Assembly: GCF_900100715.1 (NCBI RefSeq)
Contig: NZ_FNCA01000004.1
Location: 124,001 to 188,000, forward strand
Source of the DNA: Methanolobus vulcani
GTDB lineage: Archaea; Halobacteriota; Methanosarcinia; Methanosarcinales; Methanosarcinaceae
Direction of reading: 5' to 3'
Length of the DNA: 64,000 bases
This document shows, one piece after another, positions 27,257 to 36,570 of the stretch. Each line of letters opens with the position of its first letter. Position 1 is the stretch's first letter. The notes below the pieces were generated by a model. The model was given only the letters and a program-made list of their open reading frames with translations. It made no database searches and was not told the origin of the DNA. Made by a program: the position numbers and the translations under genes.

Positions 27257-28186
27257 ATGTTGCAGGGTTATATGACTGACATTTTAGCAATACCAGAATG
27301 GGCAACATGGAAGCTTGTTAACCTGCTAGTCGTTATCATAATTATATTACTTACTATTTTTCTTGCAAGATTCGTTGACAGGTTACTTATAAGGCAATTC
27401 AACATCGTAAGCAAAAAGATGAATGTAGACCTTACAAGTTACAGGGTTGTAAGACACACTGTAGTTGCTGCGATATATCTCATCGGCATAATGATTGTCG
27501 TTAACCTTATACCCTCACTTGAGACTCTTTCCATTACTCTTTTTGCCAGTGCAGGTTTTGCAGGTATTGTTCTTGGTCTTGCAGCACAAAGTACGCTGTC
27601 AAATATCATTTCCGGTATTTCTCTGGCAGCATTCAGGCCTTTCAGAGTGGGAGACCTTGTAACCATCAAAGATGAATACGGAAGGATCACTGATATCACA
27701 CTCAGGCATACAGTGGTCAGGACATGGGATAACAGGAGACTCATTATTCCTAACAGTGTGATAAGTGAGGACGCAATCATCAACTGGTCCATCGAAGATC
27801 CAACAGTCAACTGGCCAATTGATATTGGTATCAGTTACGATGCGGATATTGATAAGGCAAGACAGATTATGATATGTGAGGCAAGAAAACACTCAAACAC
27901 CATGACTTTCAGCCAGATCAAGAAATATCACCCTGATATGAAGAAAGAGGAAGTTGTTACTGTTCGTGTAAGGGAACTTGGAGATTTTGCGGTTATTCTC
28001 AGGCTACTTATCTGGGTCGATGACAGGGATATTGCCTATGACACCGGATGCGACATCAGGGAAGCAATCAAAAAGAGATTTCATGCCGAAGGAATTGAAA
28101 TACCATTCCCATACCGTACCATTGTGTACAAGAAGGATCTGCAGGCAGAAGTCTCCGCAATAGAGGAAGAAAAAGTATCTGTATGA
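27257..28186 (+). CDS. mscS: Small-conductance mechanosensitive channel (MscS family)
   Basis: A 309-residue MscS-type channel that opens on hypo-osmotic shock. Three membrane helices occupy about 15-130; the pore-lining helix and start of the beta domain show the family motif AGFAGIVLGLAAQSTLSNIISG and FRPFRVGDLV. The cytoplasmic vestibule (about 150-300) includes IPNSVISEDAIINWS and ends IEIPFPYRTIVYKK. A second in-frame ATG lies five codons in. It is transcribed alone and ends at a strong terminator. Confidence 0.93.
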   Translation: MLQGYMTDILAIPEWATWKLVNLLVVIIIILLTIFLARFVDRLLIRQFNIVSKKMNVDLTSYRVVRHTVVAAIYLIGIMIVVNLIPSLETLSITLFASAGFAGIVLGLAAQSTLSNIISGISLAAFRPFRVGDLVTIKDEYGRITDITLRHTVVRTWDNRRLIIPNSVISEDAIINWSIEDPTVNWPIDIGISYDADIDKARQIMICEARKHSNTMTFSQIKKYHPDMKKEEVVTVRVRELGDFAVILRLLIWVDDRDIAYDTGCDIREAIKKRFHAEGIEIPFPYRTIVYKKDLQAEVSAIEEEKVSV

Positions 28187-28221
28187 AAGAAGTAATTGAG
28201 CTCTTCAATAAAAACAGGATT

Positions 28222-28250
28222 TGTGGCATGAACCCATGCCACACTTTTTT
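28222..28250 (+). terminator. Strong terminator after mscS
   Basis: A perfect 9-bp stem TGTGGCATG/CATGCCACA (28222-28230, 28235-28243) with loop AACC is followed by CTTTTTT. It lies in the 82-bp gap between convergent mscS and trpB2 and may serve both strands. Confidence 0.8.
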
Positions 28251-28268
28251 AGATTTTTAGAACAAAAT

Positions 28269-29567
28269 TTAGTCGTTGCTCAGCTCACCGCTGAAGTACT
28301 TGTCATAGGAACCCATGTCAAAGTGACCATGTCCACTGAGGTTGAACAGGATGGTCTTCTCCTCACCGGTCTGCTTGCATTTGAGTGCTTCATCGATTGC
28401 GCACTTAATAGCATGTGATGATTCAGGAGCAGGAGCAATTCCTTCGCTGCGTGCAAATGTTACTGCTGCATCAAATACTTCTACCTGGTGATATGAGGTT
28501 GCTTCCATGATTCCGTCTGCAACGAGCTTACTGATAATTGGTGATGCACCGTGGTACCTGAGACCTCCTGCATGGATTGCTGGTGGTATGAATTCTGAAC
28601 CGAGTGTATACATCTTAAGGAGAGGTGTCATCTGTGCCATGTCACCGAAGTCATACTTGAACTCACCTGATGTGAGTGTTGGACATGCGGATGGCTCGAC
28701 TGCTATGAATCTTGTATTGGTCTTGCCTGCGAGGTTGTCCCTGATGTATGGCAGACTTACACCGGCAAGATTACTTCCACCGCCACAGCAACCGATCACG
28801 ATATCAGGATAGTCCTCTGTCTTGTCAAACTGTGCCTGGGTCTCAAGACCGACTACTGTCTGGTGAAGACTGGTGTGGTTAAGGACACTGCCCAGTGCAT
28901 ACTTGGTGTTGTCGTTAAGAGCTGCATCCTCAATAGCTTCACTGATGGCTATTCCTAGACTTCCTGTTGTGTCAGGGTACATTTCACGAATCTTTCTTCC
29001 AAACTGTGTGTCCGGACTCGGGGATGGGACTACTTTTGCCCCCCATAGATTGATAAGTGACTTTCTGTATGGTTTCTGGTAGTAACTTGAACTTACCATG
29101 TAGACCTTACATTCGATATCAAAATAATTACAGCAAAGTGATAATGCACTGCCCCACTGGCCTGCACCTGTTTCTGTTGTGATCCTTTCAGTGCCTTCTT
29201 TCATGTTGTAGTATGCCTGTGCGATTGCAGTGTTTGGCTTGTGGCTTCCTGCGGGACTGACACTTTCGTTCTTGTAGTAGATCTTTGCAGGTGTTCCCAA
29301 TGCCTTTTCAAGCCTGTGTGCCCTGTGCAGAGGTGATGGTCTCCAGAGAGTGTATATTTCCCTGATCTCTTCAGGAATATCGATGTATTTCTTGGAGCTG
29401 ATCTCCTGATTGATGAGTTCCTTTGCAAATATAGGCTCAAGGTCCGCAGGGTTCATCGGCTCATTGGTTGCAGGGTTCAGTGGTGGTTCTACCGGCATGT
29501 CTGCAAGTATGTTATACCACTGTTTCGGCATTTCATTTTCGTCAAGTAATATCTTTGTATGGTCCAT
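28269..29567 (-). CDS. trpB2: Tryptophan synthase beta chain-like protein, TrpB2 type
   Basis: PLP enzyme of 432 residues related to tryptophan synthase beta chains, long TrpB2 form. The PLP lysine is Lys110 in [11 protein letters not shown]; the phosphate-binding loop is [11 protein letters not shown], and the active-site glutamate region is [12 protein letters not shown]. TrpB2 differs from TrpB1 by its N-terminal extension and poor binding to TrpA; it can make tryptophan from indole and serine, perhaps as a salvage enzyme. No trpA or other trp gene is near, which agrees with a stand-alone TrpB2. Confidence 0.93.
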   Translation of the reverse strand: MDHTKILLDENEMPKQWYNILADMPVEPPLNPATNEPMNPADLEPIFAKELINQEISSKKYIDIPEEIREIYTLWRPSPLHRAHRLEKALGTPAKIYYKNESVSPAGSHKPNTAIAQAYYNMKEGTERITTETGAGQWGSALSLCCNYFDIECKVYMVSSSYYQKPYRKSLINLWGAKVVPSPSPDTQFGRKIREMYPDTTGSLGIAISEAIEDAALNDNTKYALGSVLNHTSLHQTVVGLETQAQFDKTEDYPDIVIGCCGGGSNLAGVSLPYIRDNLAGKTNTRFIAVEPSACPTLTSGEFKYDFGDMAQMTPLLKMYTLGSEFIPPAIHAGGLRYHGASPIISKLVADGIMEATSYHQVEVFDAAVTFARSEGIAPAPESSHAIKCAIDEALKCKQTGEEKTILFNLSGHGHFDMGSYDKYFSGELSND

Positions 29568-29694
29568 AGTTTATACCTCTGTAAAAAATAGAGTCTCTGA
29601 TGTATATCAAAGTACATTAGAGTGATATTTAATGCTTTTGATTTATGCATAAAGCCGAATTTACTATAAAATAACAAATAACTGAATTAATTAA

Positions 29695-30141
29695 TCAGCT
29701 TACTTCTATCGATTTTAGATTTGGTTTTTCCCAATCACTGAACTTGTGTATCCTTATGGAAATAACCTTGATCTCACCCGGACCTAATTCAGCATTCATA
29801 GAAGCTTCATAATGCCTGAAAGTCGACATATCATCATCAAAGGATACATCCGCAGAGATCTTGTTAATGTAAATCCCCGATGCTTCAGTGTTTTCAAGCG
29901 TGATCAGTATTCTGTCAACAGCAATTTTCCAATCTGTTACCTGAATCCCATCAGGAACTAGGATAGTCTCTCCAGATTCTCCATACTGTTCTTCAATGGA
30001 AAATGAATCAACATCAGTACTTTCGAGTGTATCTATAATTTCCTCAGTCTCGGCCCCATTTTCAGTACAACCGGACAGTAAAATAGCTATCAATATTACA
30101 ATAAATACATTGAGTGCAACCACACACTTTCTTTCCAGCAT
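29695..30141 (-). CDS. Secreted lipoprotein of unknown function
   Basis: A 148-residue protein with a lipoprotein signal: basic start, hydrophobic stretch (about 8-22) and lipobox LLSGC with Cys at about residue 25. An acidic linker follows, then a small beta-rich domain (about 65-148: VTDWKIAVDRILITLENTE, IYINKISADVSF) that looks immunoglobulin-like. No family is recognised. It is the first of several surface proteins in an AT-rich stretch and seems to be transcribed alone. Confidence 0.65.
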   Translation of the reverse strand: MLERKCVVALNVFIVILIAILLSGCTENGAETEEIIDTLESTDVDSFSIEEQYGESGETILVPDGIQVTDWKIAVDRILITLENTEASGIYINKISADVSFDDDMSTFRHYEASMNAELGPGEIKVISIRIHKFSDWEKPNLKSIEVS

Positions 30142-30239
30142 TCAACCACCATAAACAATTGAAGTGATATCGTTTATAAATATATCTGAAATTAGTTGAA
30201 AAATAAAGTAACAGAGTAATCATATATTATTCTTTATTG

Positions 30240-30475
30240 AAAATTGGGCTCCGTAGAAAAAATGGGAGGGAATTCGACAATGAATTATATCATAATAGAA
30301 ACTTGGTCGAAACGATGTTCTCTGTCCTGAAAAAGAAATATGGGGAAGAAGTAAAGGCAAAACGTTATCATAAGCAATCAAAAAAAGTAAAATTGAAGCA
30401 ATTAGTGCACAACCTTGACAGGTATGTCAAGGTTGTGTTTATTATTCAAACAAGGATTTCTACAGAACCAATAAA
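30240..30475 (+). mobile_element. Remnant of an IS transposase (C-terminal part)
   Basis: About 75 codons read as the C-terminus of a DDE transposase of the IS5/IS1182-like kind: [20 protein letters not shown] supplies the third acidic catalytic residue region (the YHNRNLVET helix with conserved Arg and Glu), then [18 protein letters not shown] and a final [11 protein letters not shown]. There is no start codon beyond a TTG at 30237, no N-terminal two thirds, and no terminal inverted repeat that I can identify, so it is dead. A perfect hairpin lies inside it (30408-30437). It sits between two lipoprotein genes and marks past insertion or rearrangement. Confidence 0.7.
30408..30437. repeat. 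Perfect 13-bp inverted repeat in the IS remnant
   Basis: CACAACCTTGACA (30408-30420) and TGTCAAGGTTGTG (30425-30437) are perfect complements around GGTA, followed by TTTATTATT. It lies inside the transposase reading frame ([11 protein letters not shown]). It would be a stable hairpin in either strand's RNA and could stop transcription out of the element. Confidence 0.8.
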
Positions 30476-30510
30476 CCAATTAATTTTAAGCATCAACTTT
30501 CTGATGAGTG

Positions 30511-31186
30511 TTAATATATAGTAAATATTTCTTTGTCTTCAGTCCATGTGATTTTGATGTAGTCATAATATCTAGAATTAATTGTCATTTCAGCTTCTTT
30601 TATTTCTTCGGGATTCAAATCACCAACATAATACCGATGAAGCAATTTACCTTCCACGATTAATTCCTTCTGTGTAGTTTGTCCAGTATATTCTTGTTGA
30701 TATGGACTATTGTAATCCACCAGTCCCGCATTATAAGAAGAGCTATCATTTGTCAAAGCCTCATATGCAACAGTTTCAAATATCTGTGCTTTATTTGGGA
30801 AATCCCCAGGATGGAAATTCCAATTATAAGTGACACCAACCACTCCACAGTACACATCATTTGCAGTAGCATCACCTGAATTAATAACTCTATATATGTA
30901 TCACATTATCTGTCATTGATGTTGACATGATTCTGAGTTCAGGATTACCCATTGGCTCTGGAGTTTGTATACTTTCAGATGTTTCAAGTTTGACTGATGA
31001 TTCCGGGTTATCAAACGATGCATTTGTTTCGTTGCTTTCTTCATTCATTTTAGACCCATCTTCAACTACTTGTTGTTTTTCTACCTGATTTGTACTAGAA
31101 TCTGTACAACCAGAAGCAATCAATGCCACAAAAATTAACATAATAGTTCCTATTTTTAGAATATATTTCAAATCAAATACCTTCAT
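30511..31186 (-). pseudogene. Lipoprotein gene broken by a 2-nt frameshift in a TA run
   Basis: The first frame (30890-31186) encodes a lipoprotein signal with lipobox IASGC, a Ser/Glu/Asn-rich linker, and the start of a domain (PELRIMSTSMTDNVIH). The second frame (to 30511) continues RVINSGDATANDVYCGVVGV and the rest of the domain. They would join smoothly if one TA unit were added in the run tatatat at 30891-30897: HIYRVINSG. So one gene of about 225 codons is split, either by real slippage (decay or phase variation) or by a sequencing error. The domain is beta-rich and unassigned. Confidence 0.75.
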
Positions 31187-31407
31187 AAAAGTAATTTTTC
31201 ATAAAGTAAACATTAGAATAATAATGTCAGTTATAGATATTACTTTTTAAATAATTTACTGTAGCGAGCATTGTTATAAATTCTTATAAATTTTGGATCT
31301 CCTCAATATAAGCGGGATTACAAAAATCTATACAATTTCCTTTTATCAATAAGATATTTAGCTAATTATCTTGCTTTTAATAACAGAGTATAACTCCACA
31401 TAACAGA

Positions 31408-31614
31408 CTACTTCTTGTAGGGAACTTTCTTGTTTATCCATAAATTAAACTCCTCAGTAACCTTCTTAGCTTCCGAATGTTTTGACCCTAGAAAATAACT
31501 TCCAGTTCTGATAAAGTCTTTATTACCCATTTTACCCGACTCATTAAGACTGAGTACAATAAAATCAACTCGGAATCTGAAAGACTCTTGCAAATCATCT
31601 TTTCCTATACACAC
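31408..31614 (-). CDS. Hypothetical 68-codon open frame
   Basis: Starts at a GTG inside the end of the sarcinarray-like gene (20-base overlap) and ends KKVPYKK. The sequence (FIVLSLNESGKMGNKDF, HSEAKKVTEEFNLWINKK) has ordinary protein composition, with alternate starts inside. No Shine-Dalgarno is convincing and no family is recognised. It could be a small third gene of the operon, or the leftover of a larger gene. Confidence 0.3.
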   Translation of the reverse strand: MCIGKDDLQESFRFRVDFIVLSLNESGKMGNKDFIRTGSYFLGSKHSEAKKVTEEFNLWINKKVPYKK

Positions 31615-32191
31615 TTACAACAACCAATGCGAGCACAGCACACAGCGTAGTAAATGCCGGAGTAGTCGGAGAAGTACTGTCACCAGATGATTCACCTGTG
31701 GATTCCTTAGGTGTTGAAGGACCATCGTAGTACTCTTCGGATATTGTGACGTAGGCGGCGGTGAATTCGCCACTTGTAATTAATTTAGCTGTGTTTAAAT
31801 CGTTCATTTGGTAGAAGAAATCAATAGGTGCACTTCCACCAGCCCATTCTTCATTTGGAGCAACAGTCCACTCAAATACTCTTGTTTCATTTACTTCCAT
31901 AACTTCATCTGTAAATGACCCCAACCTTGGTGTTGGGCCTTCTATAATATCAAAATCGTTTTCCCCAATAGATGTTAACATAACAGAAAGAAAGTTCTTT
32001 TTGTAACAAGTCACTTCAAATCTTAATTTGAATGGTTCACCAATTTTTAACAGTGGTTTTGGAATTGATGCACCAGGATACAATTGGTCATTATAGTACA
32101 TATCAACTTTAAGATTGGAACTTTCTGAAGATGCGGGCATAGAAAATAATACTAAAAAGCAAACGGTACATGCAATAATCAATTTATACAT
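31595..32191 (-). CDS. Sarcinarray/MAST-like surface protein with C-terminal sorting signal
   Basis: A 198-residue exported protein. It has a signal peptide (about 1-23), one beta-sandwich domain (about 27-155; LYPGASIPKPLLKIGEPFKL, WTVAPNEEWAGGSAPIDFFY), a Ser/Thr/Pro-rich linker, and a C-terminal tripartite tail: TPAF, a hydrophobic helix, and the basic end YRKR. Such tails are recognised by archaeosortases (PGF-CTERM-like), although the motif here is PAF. The domain resembles the sarcinarray family MAST-domain proteins of Methanosarcina, from memory. It begins 9 bases after the 1342-residue surface-protein gene. Confidence 0.65.
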   Translation of the reverse strand: MYKLIIACTVCFLVLFSMPASSESSNLKVDMYYNDQLYPGASIPKPLLKIGEPFKLRFEVTCYKKNFLSVMLTSIGENDFDIIEGPTPRLGSFTDEVMEVNETRVFEWTVAPNEEWAGGSAPIDFFYQMNDLNTAKLITSGEFTAAYVTISEEYYDGPSTPKESTGESSGDSTSPTTPAFTTLCAVLALVVVSVYRKR

Positions 32192-32200
32192 ATTCTTTCC

Positions 32201-35200
32201 TCAAAATTGTGATTCAAAATAATCGTAAGCCGTTGATTTTTCATCTCTTTCACCAATTTTATCTCCCACGCCTTTTGCACCAGGACCTACTATAGTTGCT
32301 GCATAGCCTGAAAAATCAAACGTTACTTCTTGGTTTCTTCCAATAGCAACCAAATTTCCATTTTCGTTTCTTTTAGTAGGATGGATAATCCTCTCGTTTT
32401 TTCGAATGTAACTCTGTGCATCGTGTCCGAAATATGGATTGAAAATACACTCATTGTCATTATCAATAACTTCGAACTTTTTGTACGCACCTTTCACATC
32501 ATACTCCCACACATTCACAGTACACACCCAATTCGGCGGAAGCACAGGCAGACCACATGGAACATATTCCAGGGACTTTTCAAGTCTCTTTTCGATCTTT
32601 TCGGCAAGCTGACCTGTAAGTTTTTCACTTGATTCGTCCAGTTTGTTTTGTAACTCATTGTTGATGTTCTCAAAACACTGATCTATGGTGTCCTGGCATA
32701 GTTCAATTGACTTGCAGATGCCTTCTGATACTCCTATACGCAGATCAGCTTCAAGCCGGTAAAGAACGGCATCCATTTCATCAGAATCTATTGTTGGATT
32801 ATCAGTTTGTATTTTCAGGCTGATGCGATACAGAATCTCATCCTGTAACGTGTTATCGGAAGCCATATCCACTATATTCTCATCGGAAAGCGAGTCAAGG
32901 TAAGTCTCTGTGATTGTTCTCACGTCATCTTCGCTGATCCAGGTGCTTAGAACCGGGTCGCTGGAAACTTCATCAACAATAGCTGTGGGAACCTGTTCCC
33001 TGATGGCATCGCTGTATTCACTCATCATTTTGCTGCGGTTCTGTTCAATAAAAGTGGTATCCGTTGAGACTCCGTTTGTGACAAGTTCAGTACTGTCGCT
33101 TGCAAGATCTTCAAGAAGGGAATCAATCTCAGCATTTGCATCTGAAATACTCTGGCTCATTGATTGAGAGACCATATCTTTTAGTGGTTCGGAAGCCTCC
33201 GAAAGCATTCCTGCAATATCATCACCTATGCCTGTGGAAAAAACACATACATTTCTGACTGCTAGTGGATAGACTGCTTTTCCTGTTGCATCCTCCCATT
33301 TGTATTGATTCTGGAGATCAAAATCCGGGTCATGGTACAGATAATCAGGGTACTGGTCCACAACTATTGTCATATTCTCGGTCCAGTTGTACTTGCTATT
33401 GGGCATTCCTACTACCTCCATTGTTTCGATAATACCCATTTCAGATGCCAGGGCTGTTGAAGCTTTATCCATGGCAGGGTTGTTGAAGATAACATCTGTT
33501 GATACTTTATTTTGCACAAGATCAAGAAGAGAATGTCCCTGTTCCTGTTCAAAAGATTTGTCGATATATTCCTCAAAAGAATTTTCTACATTTTTGTTCC
33601 GTTCCTTCAGTTCCTTGAGCAAACGGTCATAAGCCTCATTCTTTGAAATTGCACGACATGCATCACTACTGGTACTGAACTGACCTGAATCCAGATATTG
33701 AGATTGTTGAATAAAAGAATCTCGTTTGTAAGAAGCTTTCATTTCAGCAGCAAGGTCAAGTGAAGCCTCCTGAATCAATGTGGTTGGATTCTTCCCCAGA
33801 TTCTCACCAAGCAAGTACACTTCCCTTGTAGGATTATCAGTATTAATGGCATTGAACATGCTCTCCATTTCCCGGCTCATGTTCTTATGAAGCCATGAAG
33901 GAATATCGCAATAGACCTTCTCATCAGAAAGGTAAGTTCCGTCACTGTAAGTGTTGTATCCCTTTTCAATCTCAGCCAGATTCACATGCCGATCACGATA
34001 CTTATCTGCCGCATCACTGCATCCGGGATCATATTCCGGAAGGCCGTTGACGATTACGGTAATGTTCCTGTAATCATTGGCACTTCCTGCATCATAAGAG
34101 GAAACTAAACCATTATAACCACCAGAAGGCAGGTATTGGTGATAGACAATAGTTATGTTCTCTGTCTCGGTCTGAGTATGGGGAACCGAAAAACTATCCG
34201 TGAGTACCCTGTTCACCGAACCGCCAGAATCGCCGGAGTGATGAGTAAAGGATCCCGTCATGGAATTATATGTATTATACCACCAATGATAAGTATAATC
34301 GATTTTCCAGGACGTCTTGATCCTGAGTTTGATATTGTACGTTACTCTCCAGTCGAAACTATGGTTTTCCCATGAGAGATAGCCATCCGTACGTTCAGAG
34401 TCAAGCAGATTGTCATTACCCAGATAAGCATAGGAAACGTCCACACTGTCGCAGTTTATATCCGTTGAAACATGGTCAACATCTACATCAGTAAAATACC
34501 AGCTATGGGATGATGGAGTAAGACTTATCTTATGATCCAGATCAATAACGCCATTCCACTCGTAATCAGATGCCAGCGCACATGTATGTGATATCTTAAC
34601 CGGATAATGGCCTTTCCACGTTATATCTTTTCCACTGTATGAAACAGAATCATAGGTAGTAGGACCAGACTGCAAGCCATAAGGAATAGCTGTATCAAAT
34701 CCATCCCTGTAAACCTGGCCCTGTACCGTGCCACTGTAAACCTCATGAGTTACATCATGCAGCAGGTCAGGATAGGCATCGTTCCATTCATCATCATTGT
34801 AGACCCAGTTACTGTAAACCTCATTGGTGAAATTGGAAACAGAGACAATGATCTTAGAATTATTGACAACTTCTTCCATTGTTATGTTGGCTTCTTTCAT
34901 AGATCCATTGACACCCTGTTCAACACTTATGTTGAATGTCCCATGTTCTGACAGCTCATCGTATGTTGTGCTGATATTTTTCCCGGAATCATCTTCATAT
35001 GAACTCGTGCCTTTTTTCACGTCTTCATAGAGAACTTTGCCATTGTAATATGTGGTGTAGGTCAAAGCCCAGGGGTCTACTGAATCGAAAACACGTTTCT
35101 GTGTATAGAGAGTACCTGCATTCACAGAAGCTGCTAATGACGGACCGGTTACGATATTAAGAGGGCCATTCAGGTAATGCTGCCACGGACCATAGATAAA

Positions 35201-36229
35201 AGTCCTGATGTTGGTGGCTCCAAGCACAATATCCGATGTGATTCCACCATTAAGTTCATTTTTATATTCATTTACCAGTTCCTCAAGTAAAGGTTCCCTG
35301 GATGTTATGAGAGCACTCACATTCATGGAACCGGCTCTTGTTCTATTGTCTGTGAGATCCACAATGGTGTAATTGAGATTCTCAACGGTCATTGTATAAT
35401 ATACAGGATATCCCGGATCATCTGTTGGAGACCTGCTGATCTCTCTTTTGAGCGTACCGTTGATCATATCTATCCTGATCTGCAAAGGAGACACATCAGG
35501 ATCGATATTGATAGCATAATTGTTGAAAGTGTGCTGGTTTTCCTGATATGATGTACTTAGATATTCGTTGAAATACTCCGCTGTAATATCTTTAAGTGGA
35601 CTGCTGCCTACATTTAACCAGTTCACCGCTTTCTCCTCGCCATCGTACTCAAGGACAAGATAGGCATATCCGTATTCTGCGTTTGCAGGAATGACTAGTT
35701 CCTCTTCAAATTCAGAACATGTCCAGAACGAATGGGTTTCATCATAGGATATGGACTGGTAAACTGCCCCTGAGCCACTTTTAAGGATCAAAGTTCTTGG
35801 TTTGTCAGAAAACAGGCATGATATAGCTTCTAACACATTAGACGGAAGACTTACGCTAACCTGAATAGTATCTCCGGGTTCTGCATTCCTGTTATCCGGC
35901 TCAATGGAAAAACCGTCAGAGTCAATTTGTTCGTAAGCAAGATCCTCGGGTTTTATGACAGGATGTTCTCCCTGCCATGCAAGAGCTTCCATGCCCGCGT
36001 AGTTAAGACAGCGTGCAAGGTCAGATGAAGCAAATTCCACTGCAGTCTTTTCCATATCTGTAGTATCCGTATTGTGTATAACTTCTGCCAGCGCATAGTC
36101 AGTCTTTGTCAGGTATATCGATGCAACCACAGCAAAAAGCAGAATGAATATACCGATCACCGCAAAGGGAATATAAGCCCGGGTGTCCTGGCTAAAGCTT
36201 CGTTTTTCATTTGCGGGATCGGATATCAT
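32201..36229 (-). CDS. Giant membrane-anchored surface protein, DUF7286-like
   Basis: A 1342-residue protein with a cytoplasmic N-terminus of about 17 residues, one membrane helix (about 20-42, YIPFAVIGIFILLFAVV) and a very large extracellular part with many N-x-S/T sites. Beta-rich repeats with Trp and Tyr cover about 100-750; helical, Glu/Ser-rich coiled segments cover about 760-1240; near the end GLPVLPPNWVCTVNVWEYDVKG resembles the conserved C-terminal block of haloarchaeal DUF7286 proteins, as does the N-terminal helix. Those are encoded with pilus-type secretion genes. The N-terminal hydrophobic helix without a cleavable signal suits a pilin-like or pseudopilin-like subunit. Function unknown. 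Confidence 0.75.
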   Translation of the reverse strand: MISDPANEKRSFSQDTRAYIPFAVIGIFILLFAVVASIYLTKTDYALAEVIHNTDTTDMEKTAVEFASSDLARCLNYAGMEALAWQGEHPVIKPEDLAYEQIDSDGFSIEPDNRNAEPGDTIQVSVSLPSNVLEAISCLFSDKPRTLILKSGSGAVYQSISYDETHSFWTCSEFEEELVIPANAEYGYAYLVLEYDGEEKAVNWLNVGSSPLKDITAEYFNEYLSTSYQENQHTFNNYAINIDPDVSPLQIRIDMINGTLKREISRSPTDDPGYPVYYTMTVENLNYTIVDLTDNRTRAGSMNVSALITSREPLLEELVNEYKNELNGGITSDIVLGATNIRTFIYGPWQHYLNGPLNIVTGPSLAASVNAGTLYTQKRVFDSVDPWALTYTTYYNGKVLYEDVKKGTSSYEDDSGKNISTTYDELSEHGTFNISVEQGVNGSMKEANITMEEVVNNSKIIVSVSNFTNEVYSNWVYNDDEWNDAYPDLLHDVTHEVYSGTVQGQVYRDGFDTAIPYGLQSGPTTYDSVSYSGKDITWKGHYPVKISHTCALASDYEWNGVIDLDHKISLTPSSHSWYFTDVDVDHVSTDINCDSVDVSYAYLGNDNLLDSERTDGYLSWENHSFDWRVTYNIKLRIKTSWKIDYTYHWWYNTYNSMTGSFTHHSGDSGGSVNRVLTDSFSVPHTQTETENITIVYHQYLPSGGYNGLVSSYDAGSANDYRNITVIVNGLPEYDPGCSDAADKYRDRHVNLAEIEKGYNTYSDGTYLSDEKVYCDIPSWLHKNMSREMESMFNAINTDNPTREVYLLGENLGKNPTTLIQEASLDLAAEMKASYKRDSFIQQSQYLDSGQFSTSSDACRAISKNEAYDRLLKELKERNKNVENSFEEYIDKSFEQEQGHSLLDLVQNKVSTDVIFNNPAMDKASTALASEMGIIETMEVVGMPNSKYNWTENMTIVVDQYPDYLYHDPDFDLQNQYKWEDATGKAVYPLAVRNVCVFSTGIGDDIAGMLSEASEPLKDMVSQSMSQSISDANAEIDSLLEDLASDSTELVTNGVSTDTTFIEQNRSKMMSEYSDAIREQVPTAIVDEVSSDPVLSTWISEDDVRTITETYLDSLSDENIVDMASDNTLQDEILYRISLKIQTDNPTIDSDEMDAVLYRLEADLRIGVSEGICKSIELCQDTIDQCFENINNELQNKLDESSEKLTGQLAEKIEKRLEKSLEYVPCGLPVLPPNWVCTVNVWEYDVKGAYKKFEVIDNDNECIFNPYFGHDAQSYIRKNERIIHPTKRNENGNLVAIGRNQEVTFDFSGYAATIVGPGAKGVGDKIGERDEKSTAYDYFESQF

Positions 36230-36570
36230 AGACTAACCTTTTTTCAGCTTTTATGAGCTGGACATTGCAGGTAAGAAGAATATTTAAACTTTGTTATTTT
36301 ATTCTATTTTAGCTTAAATTTTATAACTGACATCCTATATTCATTTGTGTGAGAATAAAATCAAAAATCGAATATTTGTTCATGATAGGATTTGCTCAGA
36401 TATACCGAAACTAATCGAAACTGTAAAATATACTACATTTATACTAGCAGACATAATTAACTGAAAGTTGTAATTATCCATTCAGCTTTCTCAGCAATAA
36501 CTGAGCATTAGCTGTTTACAGAATTCAAACATTCAATATTTACAATTCACACTTATCAGGTTGGCACAAA
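36230..36570. promoter_or_regulatory. Divergent promoter region of the surface-protein gene and hisS
   Basis: A 341-bp AT-rich gap with no gene. On the plus strand CCGAAACT (36405-36412) and TCGAAACT (36415-36422) lie 10 bp apart, and the second leads into GTAAAATATAC, a likely BRE/TATA for hisS. That would give a leader of about 120 bases containing CTCAG-caataa-CTGAG (36490-36505). The minus-strand promoter of the large gene lies near 36290-36320. Confidence 0.4.

Noticed and set aside
32330-35030. Several plus-strand frames of 60-100 codons inside the giant surface gene
   Set aside because: Antisense shadows with no start signals; the minus-strand frame is open over 4 kb.
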